Below are positions 26,562 to 34,717 of a DNA stretch of 64,000 nt, in pieces. This DNA comes from Polyangium aurulentum. GTDB lineage: Bacteria > Myxococcota_A > Polyangia > Polyangiales > Polyangiaceae. Every line of letters begins with the position of its first letter. The stretch's first letter is position 1. The DNA is taken from positions 16,056 to 80,055 of the forward strand of contig CAMCKZ010000003.1 in the NCBI GenBank assembly GCA_945875545.1, written 5' to 3'. Both the position numbers and the translations under genes were made by a program. The notes beneath the pieces were generated by a model. That model was given only the letters and a program-made list of their open reading frames with translations. It was not told the origin of the DNA and made no database searches.

Positions 26562-27011
26562 TCAACGCGGGCCGCGAAGACCCGATTTTCCGTCGAAGAC
26601 CGCGTGGATTGCGTAGGGCCCGCCGCGCAGGGTCGGACCGCCGCTACGGGCCGGGACAGCGCTCGACGTGTCGTAGACCGCGAGTGTACCGGGACGATTG
26701 AGCACGAATCGTGCCCGACGCATGAACTCACGCACCTGGGTGGGACTGGGCTCGATCCCAGTGAGTCGCACGATCTCACTCCGCGCGTCAACGGACGATA
26801 CGGGTGGGTTCGCTCGAAAATGTGCTTTCAGCGTCGATTGATGCGTATCCAGCTTGCTGTTCGTGCCTTCGAACGGAATCACTTTAAGCGCTTCAACACC
26901 GCCGTCCACAAATTCCTTCAAGTGGGCGCGATCCGTGTTCTCCGTGATGCCAACGAAGCGACACGGATCATGATGGGGCACGTCGCTGAATTTCAGCCAT
27001 AACGTCGACAT
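26562..27011 (-). CDS. Possible hypothetical protein, perhaps frameshifted at its end
   Basis: 149 aa. The first ~115 residues (MSTLWLKFSDVPHHDP, then NTDRAHLKEFVDGGVEALKV) look reasonably protein-like and have no low-complexity bias. At the C-terminus another frame (ENRVFAARVELGLEVIKLR, ending near 26540) looks more natural than the annotated ending, which suggests a frameshift around 26590. No family is recognised. The base composition is less GC-rich than the neighbours. It could be a decaying gene. Confidence 0.35.
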   Translation of the reverse strand: MSTLWLKFSDVPHHDPCRFVGITENTDRAHLKEFVDGGVEALKVIPFEGTNSKLDTHQSTLKAHFRANPPVSSVDARSEIVRLTGIEPSPTQVREFMRRARFVLNRPGTLAVYDTSSAVPARSGGPTLRGGPYAIHAVFDGKSGLRGPR

Positions 27012-27297
27012 CTTCTGCCGAACCCGCGGGTGCGGATGCCGCGTTCGCTCGCACTTTCACGCTTCGATGGTTTCCGGTTCGAACGCGATTCTGACGATAG
27101 CGCCACGTTCGTCACGCCCCCCAACGCCCCGGGCCAAGAAACACGCAGAAGCTGCCCGTTCTCAGTATATTCATCGCTTTGCTTGGCCGAGCGTGGCAGG
27201 CTTCCCTGTTACGGGCTGCGCCTTTGGCTGGAGGGCCGAGAGACCTCCGCGCCCGACGAGGCCGCGATACTGAGTCGATTTACCATCGGATTTTCAT

Positions 27298-27759
27298 ATG
27301 AATAACAACCAGCAACTCATTGAAACATTTTATACCGCGTTCCAGAAGAGAGACGGCAAAACCATGACCGCGTGTTACCACCCGGAGGCCCAGTTTTCCG
27401 ATGCCGTGTTCACCGATCTCAGGGGCCAGGACGTTGGCCGCATGTGGCGAATGCTGTGCGCTGGGGCCACGGATCTGCGGGTTGAGCCGTCCGCGATACA
27501 GACCCAGGGCGACAAGGTTACGGGGCACTGGGATGCGTATTACACCTTCAGCCTCACGGGCAAAGCGGTGCACAACAGCATCGATTGCACGTTTGAATTC
27601 AAAGACGAATTGATCCACCGTCATCACGATGAATTCAGCTTCTATCGCTGGGCCGGCCAAGCGCTGGGCCTTGGGGGAAAACTGCTCGGTTGGACGCCCA
27701 TCGTCCGCGGCAGGGTGCGCAAAATGGCTGCCAGCAATCTCGCAAAATTTATCGGCTAA
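27298..27759 (+). CDS. NTF2-like (SnoaL-type) protein
   Basis: 153 aa. It begins MNNNQQLIETFYTAFQKRDGKTMTACYHPEAQFSD, the classic helix-loop of SnoaL/NTF2-like proteins. YYTFSLTGKAVHNSIDCTFEF and the DEFSFYRW strand complete the cone-shaped fold. Such proteins are small-molecule binders or isomerases; no specific substrate can be named. AT-rich codons are more frequent than in neighbours, and there is no clear Shine-Dalgarno. Lateral acquisition is possible. It is isolated: both flanking genes are on the other strand. Confidence 0.8.
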   Translation: MNNNQQLIETFYTAFQKRDGKTMTACYHPEAQFSDAVFTDLRGQDVGRMWRMLCAGATDLRVEPSAIQTQGDKVTGHWDAYYTFSLTGKAVHNSIDCTFEFKDELIHRHHDEFSFYRWAGQALGLGGKLLGWTPIVRGRVRKMAASNLAKFIG

Positions 27760-27772
27760 ACCTCGCCGCAGG

Positions 27773-27796
27773 AAAAAACCTGCGCCGTCTGCGGCG
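27773..27796 (-). terminator. Possible terminator downstream of the cytochrome gene
   Basis: On the minus strand CGCCG-CAGA-CGGCG is followed by CAGG and six T. The U-tract is four bases from the stem, and an alternative CGCAGG-TTTTTT-CCTGCG hairpin overlaps it, so its strength is uncertain. Confidence 0.4.
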
Positions 27797-27818
27797 TGAG
27801 ACACACAATTCGAGCGAG

Positions 27819-29315
27819 CTACGGCCTGCCGTGCCCGTGACCAAGAATCTTTGGCCACGCATCTTCCACGCGCCATGACTTGTCGACGTGCGGTTCGTGA
27901 TGGCAACCCGTGCAGACTGCAACATCGGGTTTGCGAACGATCGCACTCTTCAGGCCGCCGCCTTCAACGTGTTTGGAGCCCGGGCCGTGGCAAGACTCAC
28001 ACTGCACATTTTCCAGGTTTTTTGCGTGCGTAACCGTACTGCCGCCGGGCTTGTCGTAGCCGGTCACGTGGCACCCTACGCAGTCGAGATCGAAGGCTTT
28101 GTGCCTCGTAGTTAGCGTAGCGTATGCGTCTGCGTGACGTGTGCCTCGCCACACCGATGCGGGCTCCGTGTGGCAGCCGGTGCAGACGTCGACGCCCAGG
28201 TAGTGCGCCTCGCCCGCGGCAACGGAAACGGGCACGCGGCCTGCGTAGCGCACGCGGTTTTGGCCGTCGAGGCGCTCGTCGTAGGCGGAGAGAATGGCCC
28301 CAATTCCTTGGCTTTTTGCTCGCGCTGCGCCCATGGGCTCCGTGCGAACGCTGAAGCGACTCCCCTCTTCGGCCAGGCCGCCTTCGCGAAAAACCCCGCC
28401 CCGGTCGACCAGCTCCACCACGACAACCGATTGAAGCCTGCTCGCGGGCTGGAGCACGACCGTGTGCTCAATGCGCCCGAGGGGTACATCGTCGCGAATC
28501 ACCTCTCCACGCACCGCGTCTGTGCCCACGAGCAGCAGATCGATGCCCGGCGCGCGGTCGACGATGCGCTGCGCCTCGCCTCGCGAACCTGAGGCCAAAA
28601 GCACGACAAACCGCGCGCCCGCCGCCCGAAGCGTTTCCACGTTCTTCGCAAGGGCCGCTCCATCGGCGCCGCCCTCTGCGCCAAATTGGACGCCCGCCAC
28701 GTCGGCCACGGAGGCGTCGCGGGACCTTCCGCTGTAACCGAGAAAAGCGACTTTTGTTGGGCCCATGTCAACGACACCGGGCGCCCCAAATGCCTGGCCG
28801 GCGACCGTCAGCGCGCCGGAAACGGCCTTGCCCCGCGAGGTGTTCACAAGCTCGCGGAGTCTCTCAACGCCCCCCGCAAAATCGCTTCGGGACGGCGCAA
28901 AGAAGAACGGGGTTCGGGCCAAAACTCCCGCCACCGCTTGGGCCTTTTCCGTATCTTGCGCCGCCCGCGAGGTGTCGAGATCGACGCAATCGAAGAACGT
29001 TGGACCCGCCGCCGCAACCGCGACGGGAAAAGGATTCCCCTCGGTGAAAGCGCCGAGTCGCGCAAGGCCGCCGCGCTGATCGGCCACGCAACCACAGGGC
29101 TCCAAAGCCGCACCCAAATCACTCAACAGAACGAGGCGCGCAGTCGGCGTTGCCGGCGTAATATCCTGCGTTTTTACTGGCTTCGTCGCCTTGCAACCCT
29201 CGCAGGCCGCGGCCCATCCTGCCAGCACAAGAGCCGCTGCGAGGAGCCCTTTTGGAACCGCAATAGCCCCATGGATTCGGCCCCAGGCCCACCGCTTTTT
29301 CGTTGCATCATGCAT
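27819..29315 (-). CDS. Exported UshA-like/multiheme c-type cytochrome
   Basis: 498 aa. A hydrophobic stretch at about 20-38 followed by AAC suggests a lipoprotein signal. Residues 55-330 resemble a 5'-nucleotidase/metallophosphatase-like fold (RLVLLSDLGAALEPCGC, then GGLARLGAF). The C-terminal third has four haem-binding CxxCH motifs: CTGCH, CVGCH, CESCH and CTGCH, as in cytochrome c554-type proteins. Probably an outer-surface or periplasmic electron carrier. It lies 12 bp after the FG-GAP-like lipoprotein gene and contains a TGCAGWCTGCA site. Confidence 0.82.
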   Translation of the reverse strand: MHDATKKRWAWGRIHGAIAVPKGLLAAALVLAGWAAACEGCKATKPVKTQDITPATPTARLVLLSDLGAALEPCGCVADQRGGLARLGAFTEGNPFPVAVAAAGPTFFDCVDLDTSRAAQDTEKAQAVAGVLARTPFFFAPSRSDFAGGVERLRELVNTSRGKAVSGALTVAGQAFGAPGVVDMGPTKVAFLGYSGRSRDASVADVAGVQFGAEGGADGAALAKNVETLRAAGARFVVLLASGSRGEAQRIVDRAPGIDLLLVGTDAVRGEVIRDDVPLGRIEHTVVLQPASRLQSVVVVELVDRGGVFREGGLAEEGSRFSVRTEPMGAARAKSQGIGAILSAYDERLDGQNRVRYAGRVPVSVAAGEAHYLGVDVCTGCHTEPASVWRGTRHADAYATLTTRHKAFDLDCVGCHVTGYDKPGGSTVTHAKNLENVQCESCHGPGSKHVEGGGLKSAIVRKPDVAVCTGCHHEPHVDKSWRVEDAWPKILGHGHGRP

Positions 29316-29327
29316 GCACTTTCTCCG

Positions 29328-31010
29328 TCAGCGAGCGTACCAAACCTTCCAGTAAGCGCCCGCCGAGTCGGTGAAAACAAAGAGACCAGGCCTCGCGGGA
29401 TCGCTTGTTTGCACGAGGTCGGGCTTGGCGTCGCCGTTCATGTCGCGGAGTATCCAGCTGCGCGAACCCGGGGGGCTGTCCATCCAGCTCGCAGTGAAAA
29501 ACCCGTCGCTGAGCCCACTCGCAGGCACGGCGAAACGTTCGACCAGCGGTACAGCGGTGCCCTCGCGGAGGCGATACACCTTCCAATATGGGCCTTGCGG
29601 ATCGGAAAAAACCTGGCCTCCCGTTTGGGCTGGATCGGCGGTCTGCACGACCTCCAATCGCCGGTCGCCGTCCAGGTCTTGGAGCATCCAGTAACGCGAA
29701 CCGTTGGAGCCTGCCCACGACACATAACTCGACGCGAAAAAACCGTCGCTGAGCCCCGACGCCGGAAGGCGAACCCGACCTTCAATGCTTGAAAAACCGC
29801 CGGCCTCGCCGCGAAAAATCTTCCAGTAGGGGCCGGTGGAGTCCGTCCAAATGAAGCCGCCGTTCACCTGCGGGTCGGCTGTCTGAATCAGATCCGGACG
29901 CCCGTCGCCGGTTACGTCGGTGGTCACCCAAAAGCGCGTGCCGGGTGCCGCACTTGTGTACGCAAAGGAAAAAAATCCGTCGGATAGGCCCGATGGGGGA
30001 ACGGAAAAACGCTCGTGTGTGCCGGAAAAACCCGTGGAAGACGCCCGATAGACCTTCCAGTAAGCGCCCACGGTGTCGCTAAAAACAATGCCGCCGGCCC
30101 GCGCGGGATTCGCCGTTTGCACAAGCTCCTGAAGACCGTCTCCGTCGACGTCAAAGACGAGCCAATACCGCGTATCTATTCCGTAATACGCTGCAAAAAA
30201 GCCGTCTCCGAGGCCACTAGCGGGCACGGAAAAGCGCGTGAAGGCGAGAGCAAATCCGGTGCCGGTGTTCTTGAAAACCTTCCAGTACGGGCCTGCCCCG
30301 TCGGACCAAACGTAGCCCCCGGCGCGCGCGCTATCGGCGGTTTGCACGAGGTCGGGTTTCTTGTCGCCATCAACATCGAGCAGCGTCCAGCACCGCAAAT
30401 CGTTCGTGTAGGCCGTCGAAAAAAAGCCGTCGGTCTGGCCCGAGGTAGGTACGCGAAATACGACAGATGTACTGGAAAAACCCTGGCGAGAACCCTTGTA
30501 CAGCTTCCAGTACGGGCCCTGTGCGTCGGAAAAAACGATGGAGCCCGCGCGCGCTGGGTCGGACGTTTGCACGAGGTCTAGAACGCCGTCGCCGTCGAGA
30601 TCGACGGTGGACCAAACGCGTTTATCGAGGGTGTACGCCGAACTAAAATAGCCGCCGCCGTCGGGAAGCTCGGGAAACGGCGGGACCGAAAACCGCGTGA
30701 AAGCGCTCTGCAAACCGCTCTGCACGCCGCCGTCGGTGGCCGCGTCGGAAGGTGCTCCGTCCGTTCCCGCGTCGCCGCCGTCACGGGCCGCATCACCGAC
30801 TTTCGCGTCAGCGCCCGCGTCGCGCCCCGCATCGACGCTCGCATCGGTGCCTGCGTCGGTGACGGTCGCAAACGGGTCGTCCGGGGGCAGCTCGCCGCTT
30901 GGCACCTCGCCCGGGATGCCACTGGCGCGCGAACCTACGGGCGTGGAGCACGCTGCGCTCAGAAACGTGAGGCCAAGTGCCAGCGAAATAAGAATGTATT
31001 TTGCAGGCAT
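29328..31010 (-). CDS. Lipoprotein with six FG-GAP/VCBS-like repeats
   Basis: 560 aa. The signal ends in the lipobox LSAAC. Residues 45-100 form a D/A/G-rich linker. The rest is six ~70-residue repeats, each with a Ca-binding-like D-x-[D/N/T]-G-D followed by [D/E]LVQT-type and GPYWK[V/L][Y/F] segments (for example DLDGDGVLDLVQT). This suggests a beta-propeller exposed at the cell surface. The ligand is unknown. It lies directly upstream of the multiheme protein, so the two may act together. Confidence 0.85.
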   Translation of the reverse strand: MPAKYILISLALGLTFLSAACSTPVGSRASGIPGEVPSGELPPDDPFATVTDAGTDASVDAGRDAGADAKVGDAARDGGDAGTDGAPSDAATDGGVQSGLQSAFTRFSVPPFPELPDGGGYFSSAYTLDKRVWSTVDLDGDGVLDLVQTSDPARAGSIVFSDAQGPYWKLYKGSRQGFSSTSVVFRVPTSGQTDGFFSTAYTNDLRCWTLLDVDGDKKPDLVQTADSARAGGYVWSDGAGPYWKVFKNTGTGFALAFTRFSVPASGLGDGFFAAYYGIDTRYWLVFDVDGDGLQELVQTANPARAGGIVFSDTVGAYWKVYRASSTGFSGTHERFSVPPSGLSDGFFSFAYTSAAPGTRFWVTTDVTGDGRPDLIQTADPQVNGGFIWTDSTGPYWKIFRGEAGGFSSIEGRVRLPASGLSDGFFASSYVSWAGSNGSRYWMLQDLDGDRRLEVVQTADPAQTGGQVFSDPQGPYWKVYRLREGTAVPLVERFAVPASGLSDGFFTASWMDSPPGSRSWILRDMNGDAKPDLVQTSDPARPGLFVFTDSAGAYWKVWYAR

Positions 31011-31061
31011 ATGCGTGACCTCACAAGAACGAACGGAAAGGGTATCGACGGCGCGTTCTTT

Positions 31062-33110
31062 TCAGCGCGAAGCCCGACGAGCGCGTTCCGCACTGACGGC
31101 GCGCCCGTTAACGACTTGGCGAGAAAGGGCTTCAATAACCTTCTCCGCCGAGGCTGTGCGCACCGCCACAAAACTCGAGGTGTCGCGCACCCGCACGTGA
31201 CCTACGTCGGCGGCACTTACGCCGCCCTCGCCGGTGATGAGGGCCACAAGCTCGGTGCCTTTGAGGCCATCGCGGCGGCCCACATTCACGAAGAGTTCTT
31301 GGAAGTCTTCGGCGCCGCCCGCGGGCGATTCGGCCTGCGCGCCGGCGTCGTCGAGGCGCATAGGTTCCGCTTCGCCCTCGATTCGAGCTGTGATCGCGAA
31401 GGGCTCGGCGCTCTGGTCATTTGCAGGGAATGCGCGTTCGCGTGGCCTGCGTGCGGGCCGCTCTGCGCCTTCGGATCGCTCGCGCGGCAAACGCTCTCGG
31501 CGCTCCTTAACGGGCGGCGCTGCAGGACGTGCTGGCGAGGCGTGCCCCGCCGTGAACAGCGCGGCTGCCGCTGAGGGCGGCTGTTGTGGCGGTGGCGCTC
31601 CAACGCGGCCCCTCGGCGACGCTCCGCGCCTTGGTGCCTCAAGGGCGCCGCCACCACCACCACCACCCTCCTTGGTGCCATCTGTGGCCTCCACGGCCTC
31701 GCTGGGCGGCGGCAAACGGGCACGGCGAGCCTCGGTGGCCTCCGTCTGAACTTCGCGCCCCATGGCCGCCTTGGCGCCCAAATGTTCGCGGAGCAATGCG
31801 GCCACCACGCGCTCGGCGTCGTCGTGGCTAAGGAGGCGCCGCGCGAGGGCCAAGTCGCCGTCTTCCAAGCGATTTTCGGCGTACGCATCGACGAAGAAAC
31901 GCATGAGATCCGCCTCTGCGCGCGTCGCCATGTCGTGGGCCGACGGGAGCTGCTTTTCGACGGGGCGAAGCTTGTACACCAGACGCAACGCATACAGGTG
32001 CTGGATGTCTTTGGCCCCGATGAGCGAGATGGCCGTTCCGGTGCGGCCCGCGCGCCCGGTGCGCCCGGTGCGATGCACATAGGCCTCGGGACTCTCTGGA
32101 AAGTCGGCGTTCACGACGTGCGTGACATGCGAAACATCGATGCCGCGCGCGGCCACATCGGTGGCCACGAGAAATCGCGTTTTGCCCTCTCGAAGGCGGC
32201 CCATAACCCGTTCACGCTCTTTCTGCTCCAGATCGCCGTTTAGCCAATCTGCCGAGTACCCGGCCTTGCGCAAGCTCTCGGCGATGCGCTCGGTTTCGTC
32301 TTTGGTGTTGCAGAATACAATCGCGCTTTCCGGGTCTTCGATTTCCAAAACACGCAGCAAATCGCTGCGTTTATCGCTGAGCGCCATGTAGACGATGTGC
32401 GTGATGGAGAGGGCTGCGGCGTGATCGCCCGAGAGCGTGAGGAACTCCGGATTGCGCAGCTTTGATTTCGCCATGCGCTCGATTTCGGGAGGCACCGTGG
32501 CGCTAAAAAGCAGCGTCTGACGACTCGCGGGGAGGCGCTCTTGAATCGACTCGAGTTCGCGCGCGAAGCCCATGGAGAGCATTTCGTCGGACTCGTCGAG
32601 GACGAGCACGCGCAGCTCTTTGGGTTCAAATGTTCCGCGCCGAAGGTGATCGAGCACGCGGCCCGGGGTGCCAACGACGATGGCGACGCCTTGCTCCAAA
32701 TCGGAAACCTGTTTGCCCATCGCCGCGCCGCCGTAAAGGAGTGCGAGACGCGTGCCCTTGAACTGCGCCAAGCGCTCGATCTCGCCCGCGACTTGAATGG
32801 CCAATTCGCGCGTGGGGCAAAGGATCAGCGCCTGGGGCAGTGAGGCCTCGGGGCGCACCAATCGGTCGATCAGCGGCATGGCGAAAGCCGTGGTTTTTCC
32901 CGTGCCGGTGCGCGATTGCACCAGCATGTCGCGGCCCGCCGTGGCCACCGCCCACACGTCGCGTTGGACGTCGGTGGGCGTCTCGTAGCCCATCGCGTCG
33001 AGGGCCTTCAAGACCTCGGCAGAAAGCCCAAGCGAAGCGAAGGTAGCGGGGGGCGAAACAGGGGCCGCAGCGGGCGGGGTGGACGGGACGGACGAAGATT
33101 CTAGCGACAT
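31062..33110 (-). CDS. DEAD-box RNA helicase, DeaD/DbpA-like
   Basis: 682 aa from the ATG at 33108-33110. Helicase motifs: Q motif near ATFASLGLS...YETPTDVQ, motif I QSRTGTGKT, motif II VLDESDEM (DESD instead of DEAD), motif III SAT, motif VI HRTGRTGRAG. A long Pro/Arg/Ala/Gly-rich linker follows. The C-terminal ~75 residues (FQELFVNVGRRDGLKGTELV onwards) match the DbpA-type RNA-binding domain that guides CsdA/DbpA helicases to rRNA. Likely role: ribosome assembly or cold-stress RNA remodelling. The Ala-to-Ser change in motif II is conservative. Confidence 0.92.
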   Translation of the reverse strand: MSLESSSVPSTPPAAAPVSPPATFASLGLSAEVLKALDAMGYETPTDVQRDVWAVATAGRDMLVQSRTGTGKTTAFAMPLIDRLVRPEASLPQALILCPTRELAIQVAGEIERLAQFKGTRLALLYGGAAMGKQVSDLEQGVAIVVGTPGRVLDHLRRGTFEPKELRVLVLDESDEMLSMGFARELESIQERLPASRQTLLFSATVPPEIERMAKSKLRNPEFLTLSGDHAAALSITHIVYMALSDKRSDLLRVLEIEDPESAIVFCNTKDETERIAESLRKAGYSADWLNGDLEQKERERVMGRLREGKTRFLVATDVAARGIDVSHVTHVVNADFPESPEAYVHRTGRTGRAGRTGTAISLIGAKDIQHLYALRLVYKLRPVEKQLPSAHDMATRAEADLMRFFVDAYAENRLEDGDLALARRLLSHDDAERVVAALLREHLGAKAAMGREVQTEATEARRARLPPPSEAVEATDGTKEGGGGGGGALEAPRRGASPRGRVGAPPPQQPPSAAAALFTAGHASPARPAAPPVKERRERLPRERSEGAERPARRPRERAFPANDQSAEPFAITARIEGEAEPMRLDDAGAQAESPAGGAEDFQELFVNVGRRDGLKGTELVALITGEGGVSAADVGHVRVRDTSSFVAVRTASAEKVIEALSRQVVNGRAVSAERARRASR

Positions 33111-33328
33111 GGACTCCACTCTGATGAGCCGTGTGGGGCGCTTTCCGGCGGGCCTGCGTAGGCCTGCGAAATCACGAGCCACGTGCTCTGAACGATGAAC
33201 GGTATGACGAAAGCGAAGAAGGCGATTTGCAAGGCGCGCAGGATGCGTCGCTCAAGGTCGCCTGCGCGCCCACCAACGACGGAGTCCGTGGATCGGCCCG
33301 ATTCGTCGGCATCAGCGCGGTCGCTCAT
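33101..33328 (-). CDS. Possible small single-span membrane protein
   Basis: 75 aa starting MSDRADADESGRSTD. One hydrophobic segment lies at about 30-52 (ILRALQIAFFAFVIPFIVQS). Its 3' end overlaps the helicase start by 10 bp, consistent with a short operon. No family is recognised. The ATG at 33326-33328 is chosen; an in-frame start eight codons upstream exists. Confidence 0.5.
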   Translation of the reverse strand: MSDRADADESGRSTDSVVGGRAGDLERRILRALQIAFFAFVIPFIVQSTWLVISQAYAGPPESAPHGSSEWSPCR

Positions 33329-33567
33329 AGGATTTTCCCGTTCTGCCCGCACTTACGCAAGAGCGCAAGGAAAAGCCCCTGAAAGCGTCTGCTCATTCGA
33401 GACGCGCCGACTGACCCCTGGAAGACCTGAAAATAGGCGATGCGGCCCGGGGTGGGTCTGGTATGCCGCGAACGCATGTCGCCGTTCGAACTGCCAGCCA
33501 TTGGAAGTCAGAATGAACGGGGTTCGGGCGTCGAATCCGCGAGCGATCGCCGTCCAACCGCATCACC

Positions 33568-33612
33568 TGCCTTGCCAGAACCTGCCTTGCGAGAACCTGC
33601 GTTGCCAATGAC
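33568..33612 (+). repeat. Three 15-bp tandem repeats before/within the polyprenyl synthase start
   Basis: CCTGCCTTGC[C/G]AGAA occurs twice and CCTGCGTTGCCAATG once, at 15-bp spacing. The third unit contains the chosen ATG. If translated from an upstream start the repeat reads as PALPE-like units. Confidence 0.7.
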
Positions 33613-34639
33613 CGCGGCCCCACTTCATGCGCTGGGTTCCGTCGGAACCACCGCGCGCATTGGTGCCGCCGCCGCGCAACGACTCGTCGAGGTGATGAAC
33701 GCCGTGGGCCCTGATTTGGCGCTGGTTGAACGCATTTTGGAAGAGACTTGCGCAACGGGTGCCGCTCCGGGAACGGACGCCGCGGCGCATTTGATGGGCG
33801 CGGGCGGCAAGCGCATTCGCCCGGTGGCACTGCTTTTGGCCGCGTCCATTTACGAAAAGCCTCGCCACGAAACCCACGAACTCGCCGCCGTCGCGGAACT
33901 TGTGCACGGCGCAACGCTGCTTCACGACGACGTCATCGACGACGCGCTCGAGCGCCGCGGGCAGTCCGCCGCGCGAACCGTTTGGGGCAACGCGGTGAGC
34001 GTTCTCGGCGGCGATTTGATGCTCACGCACGCCCTCGCGCGATGCCACGAAGTTGGCCATTCCGCAGTGTTTTCGCACCTCCTGCGCACGCTCCGAACCC
34101 TCGTCGAGGGCGAGATCGTCCAGCTGCGGAGCCGCACCGTTCTCGACCTGAGCGAAGAAACCTACTTTCACATCGCGAACGCGAAAACAGCTTCGCTCTT
34201 TGATTGGGCCACGACCTCCGGCGCGCGGATCGCGGGCGCTCCCGAAGCCGACGCCCTTGCCCTCGGCCGTTTTGGCGTGAACCTGGGCCTCGCGTTTCAG
34301 CTCGTCGACGACGTTCTCGACTACGCGGGCACCTCGGAGGTTACGGGAAAGGCTCTCTACACCGACTTGCGCGAGGGCAAAGTCACGCTGCCTTTGGTGT
34401 ACGCCCTCGAACGCGATGCATCCATCGCCGACCATGTCAAGGCTATTCGCGCCGGAGACGAATTGTCAGCGCTGCGCCTGGGCCCCGCCATCCGTCAAAC
34501 CGATGCTTGCGAGCGCGTGAAAGCCCTTGCGGAGGCCTGTACCTCCCGCGCGCTCACGGAGCTAGCGCCCTTGCCCCGAAGCCCGTCGCGGGACCTTTTG
34601 GCCGCCGTAGCGCGCGATCTTGTCGCACGCGTGGGGTGA
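33608..34639 (+). CDS. Polyprenyl diphosphate synthase family protein
   Basis: 343 aa from the ATG at 33608, the usual family length. LMGAGGKRIRPVALL, the first Asp-rich motif HDDVIDDALERRG and the second QLVDDVLDYAG identify a trans-isoprenyl diphosphate synthase (IspA/IspB superfamily). The enzyme condenses isopentenyl diphosphate onto an allylic diphosphate in the cytosol to make quinone side chains or carrier lipid; chain length cannot be judged. Starts at 33440 or 33476 would add a Pro-rich tail that includes three 15-bp repeats. None of the starts has a good Shine-Dalgarno. Confidence 0.9.
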   Translation: MTAAPLHALGSVGTTARIGAAAAQRLVEVMNAVGPDLALVERILEETCATGAAPGTDAAAHLMGAGGKRIRPVALLLAASIYEKPRHETHELAAVAELVHGATLLHDDVIDDALERRGQSAARTVWGNAVSVLGGDLMLTHALARCHEVGHSAVFSHLLRTLRTLVEGEIVQLRSRTVLDLSEETYFHIANAKTASLFDWATTSGARIAGAPEADALALGRFGVNLGLAFQLVDDVLDYAGTSEVTGKALYTDLREGKVTLPLVYALERDASIADHVKAIRAGDELSALRLGPAIRQTDACERVKALAEACTSRALTELAPLPRSPSRDLLAAVARDLVARVG

Positions 34640-34717
34640 ATTTTTCCGCCGCTTGGTCACGACGCGATTGGCTCGCGACTCTTTTCGCCCAGCGGCAAGC
34701 AAGGTAGGGTTCGCGGC

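Noticed and set aside
26735..26765. tRNA T-arm-like hairpin ACTGGG-CTCGAT-CCCAGT
   Set aside because: Six-base loop instead of seven, and no acceptor, D or anticodon stems around it.
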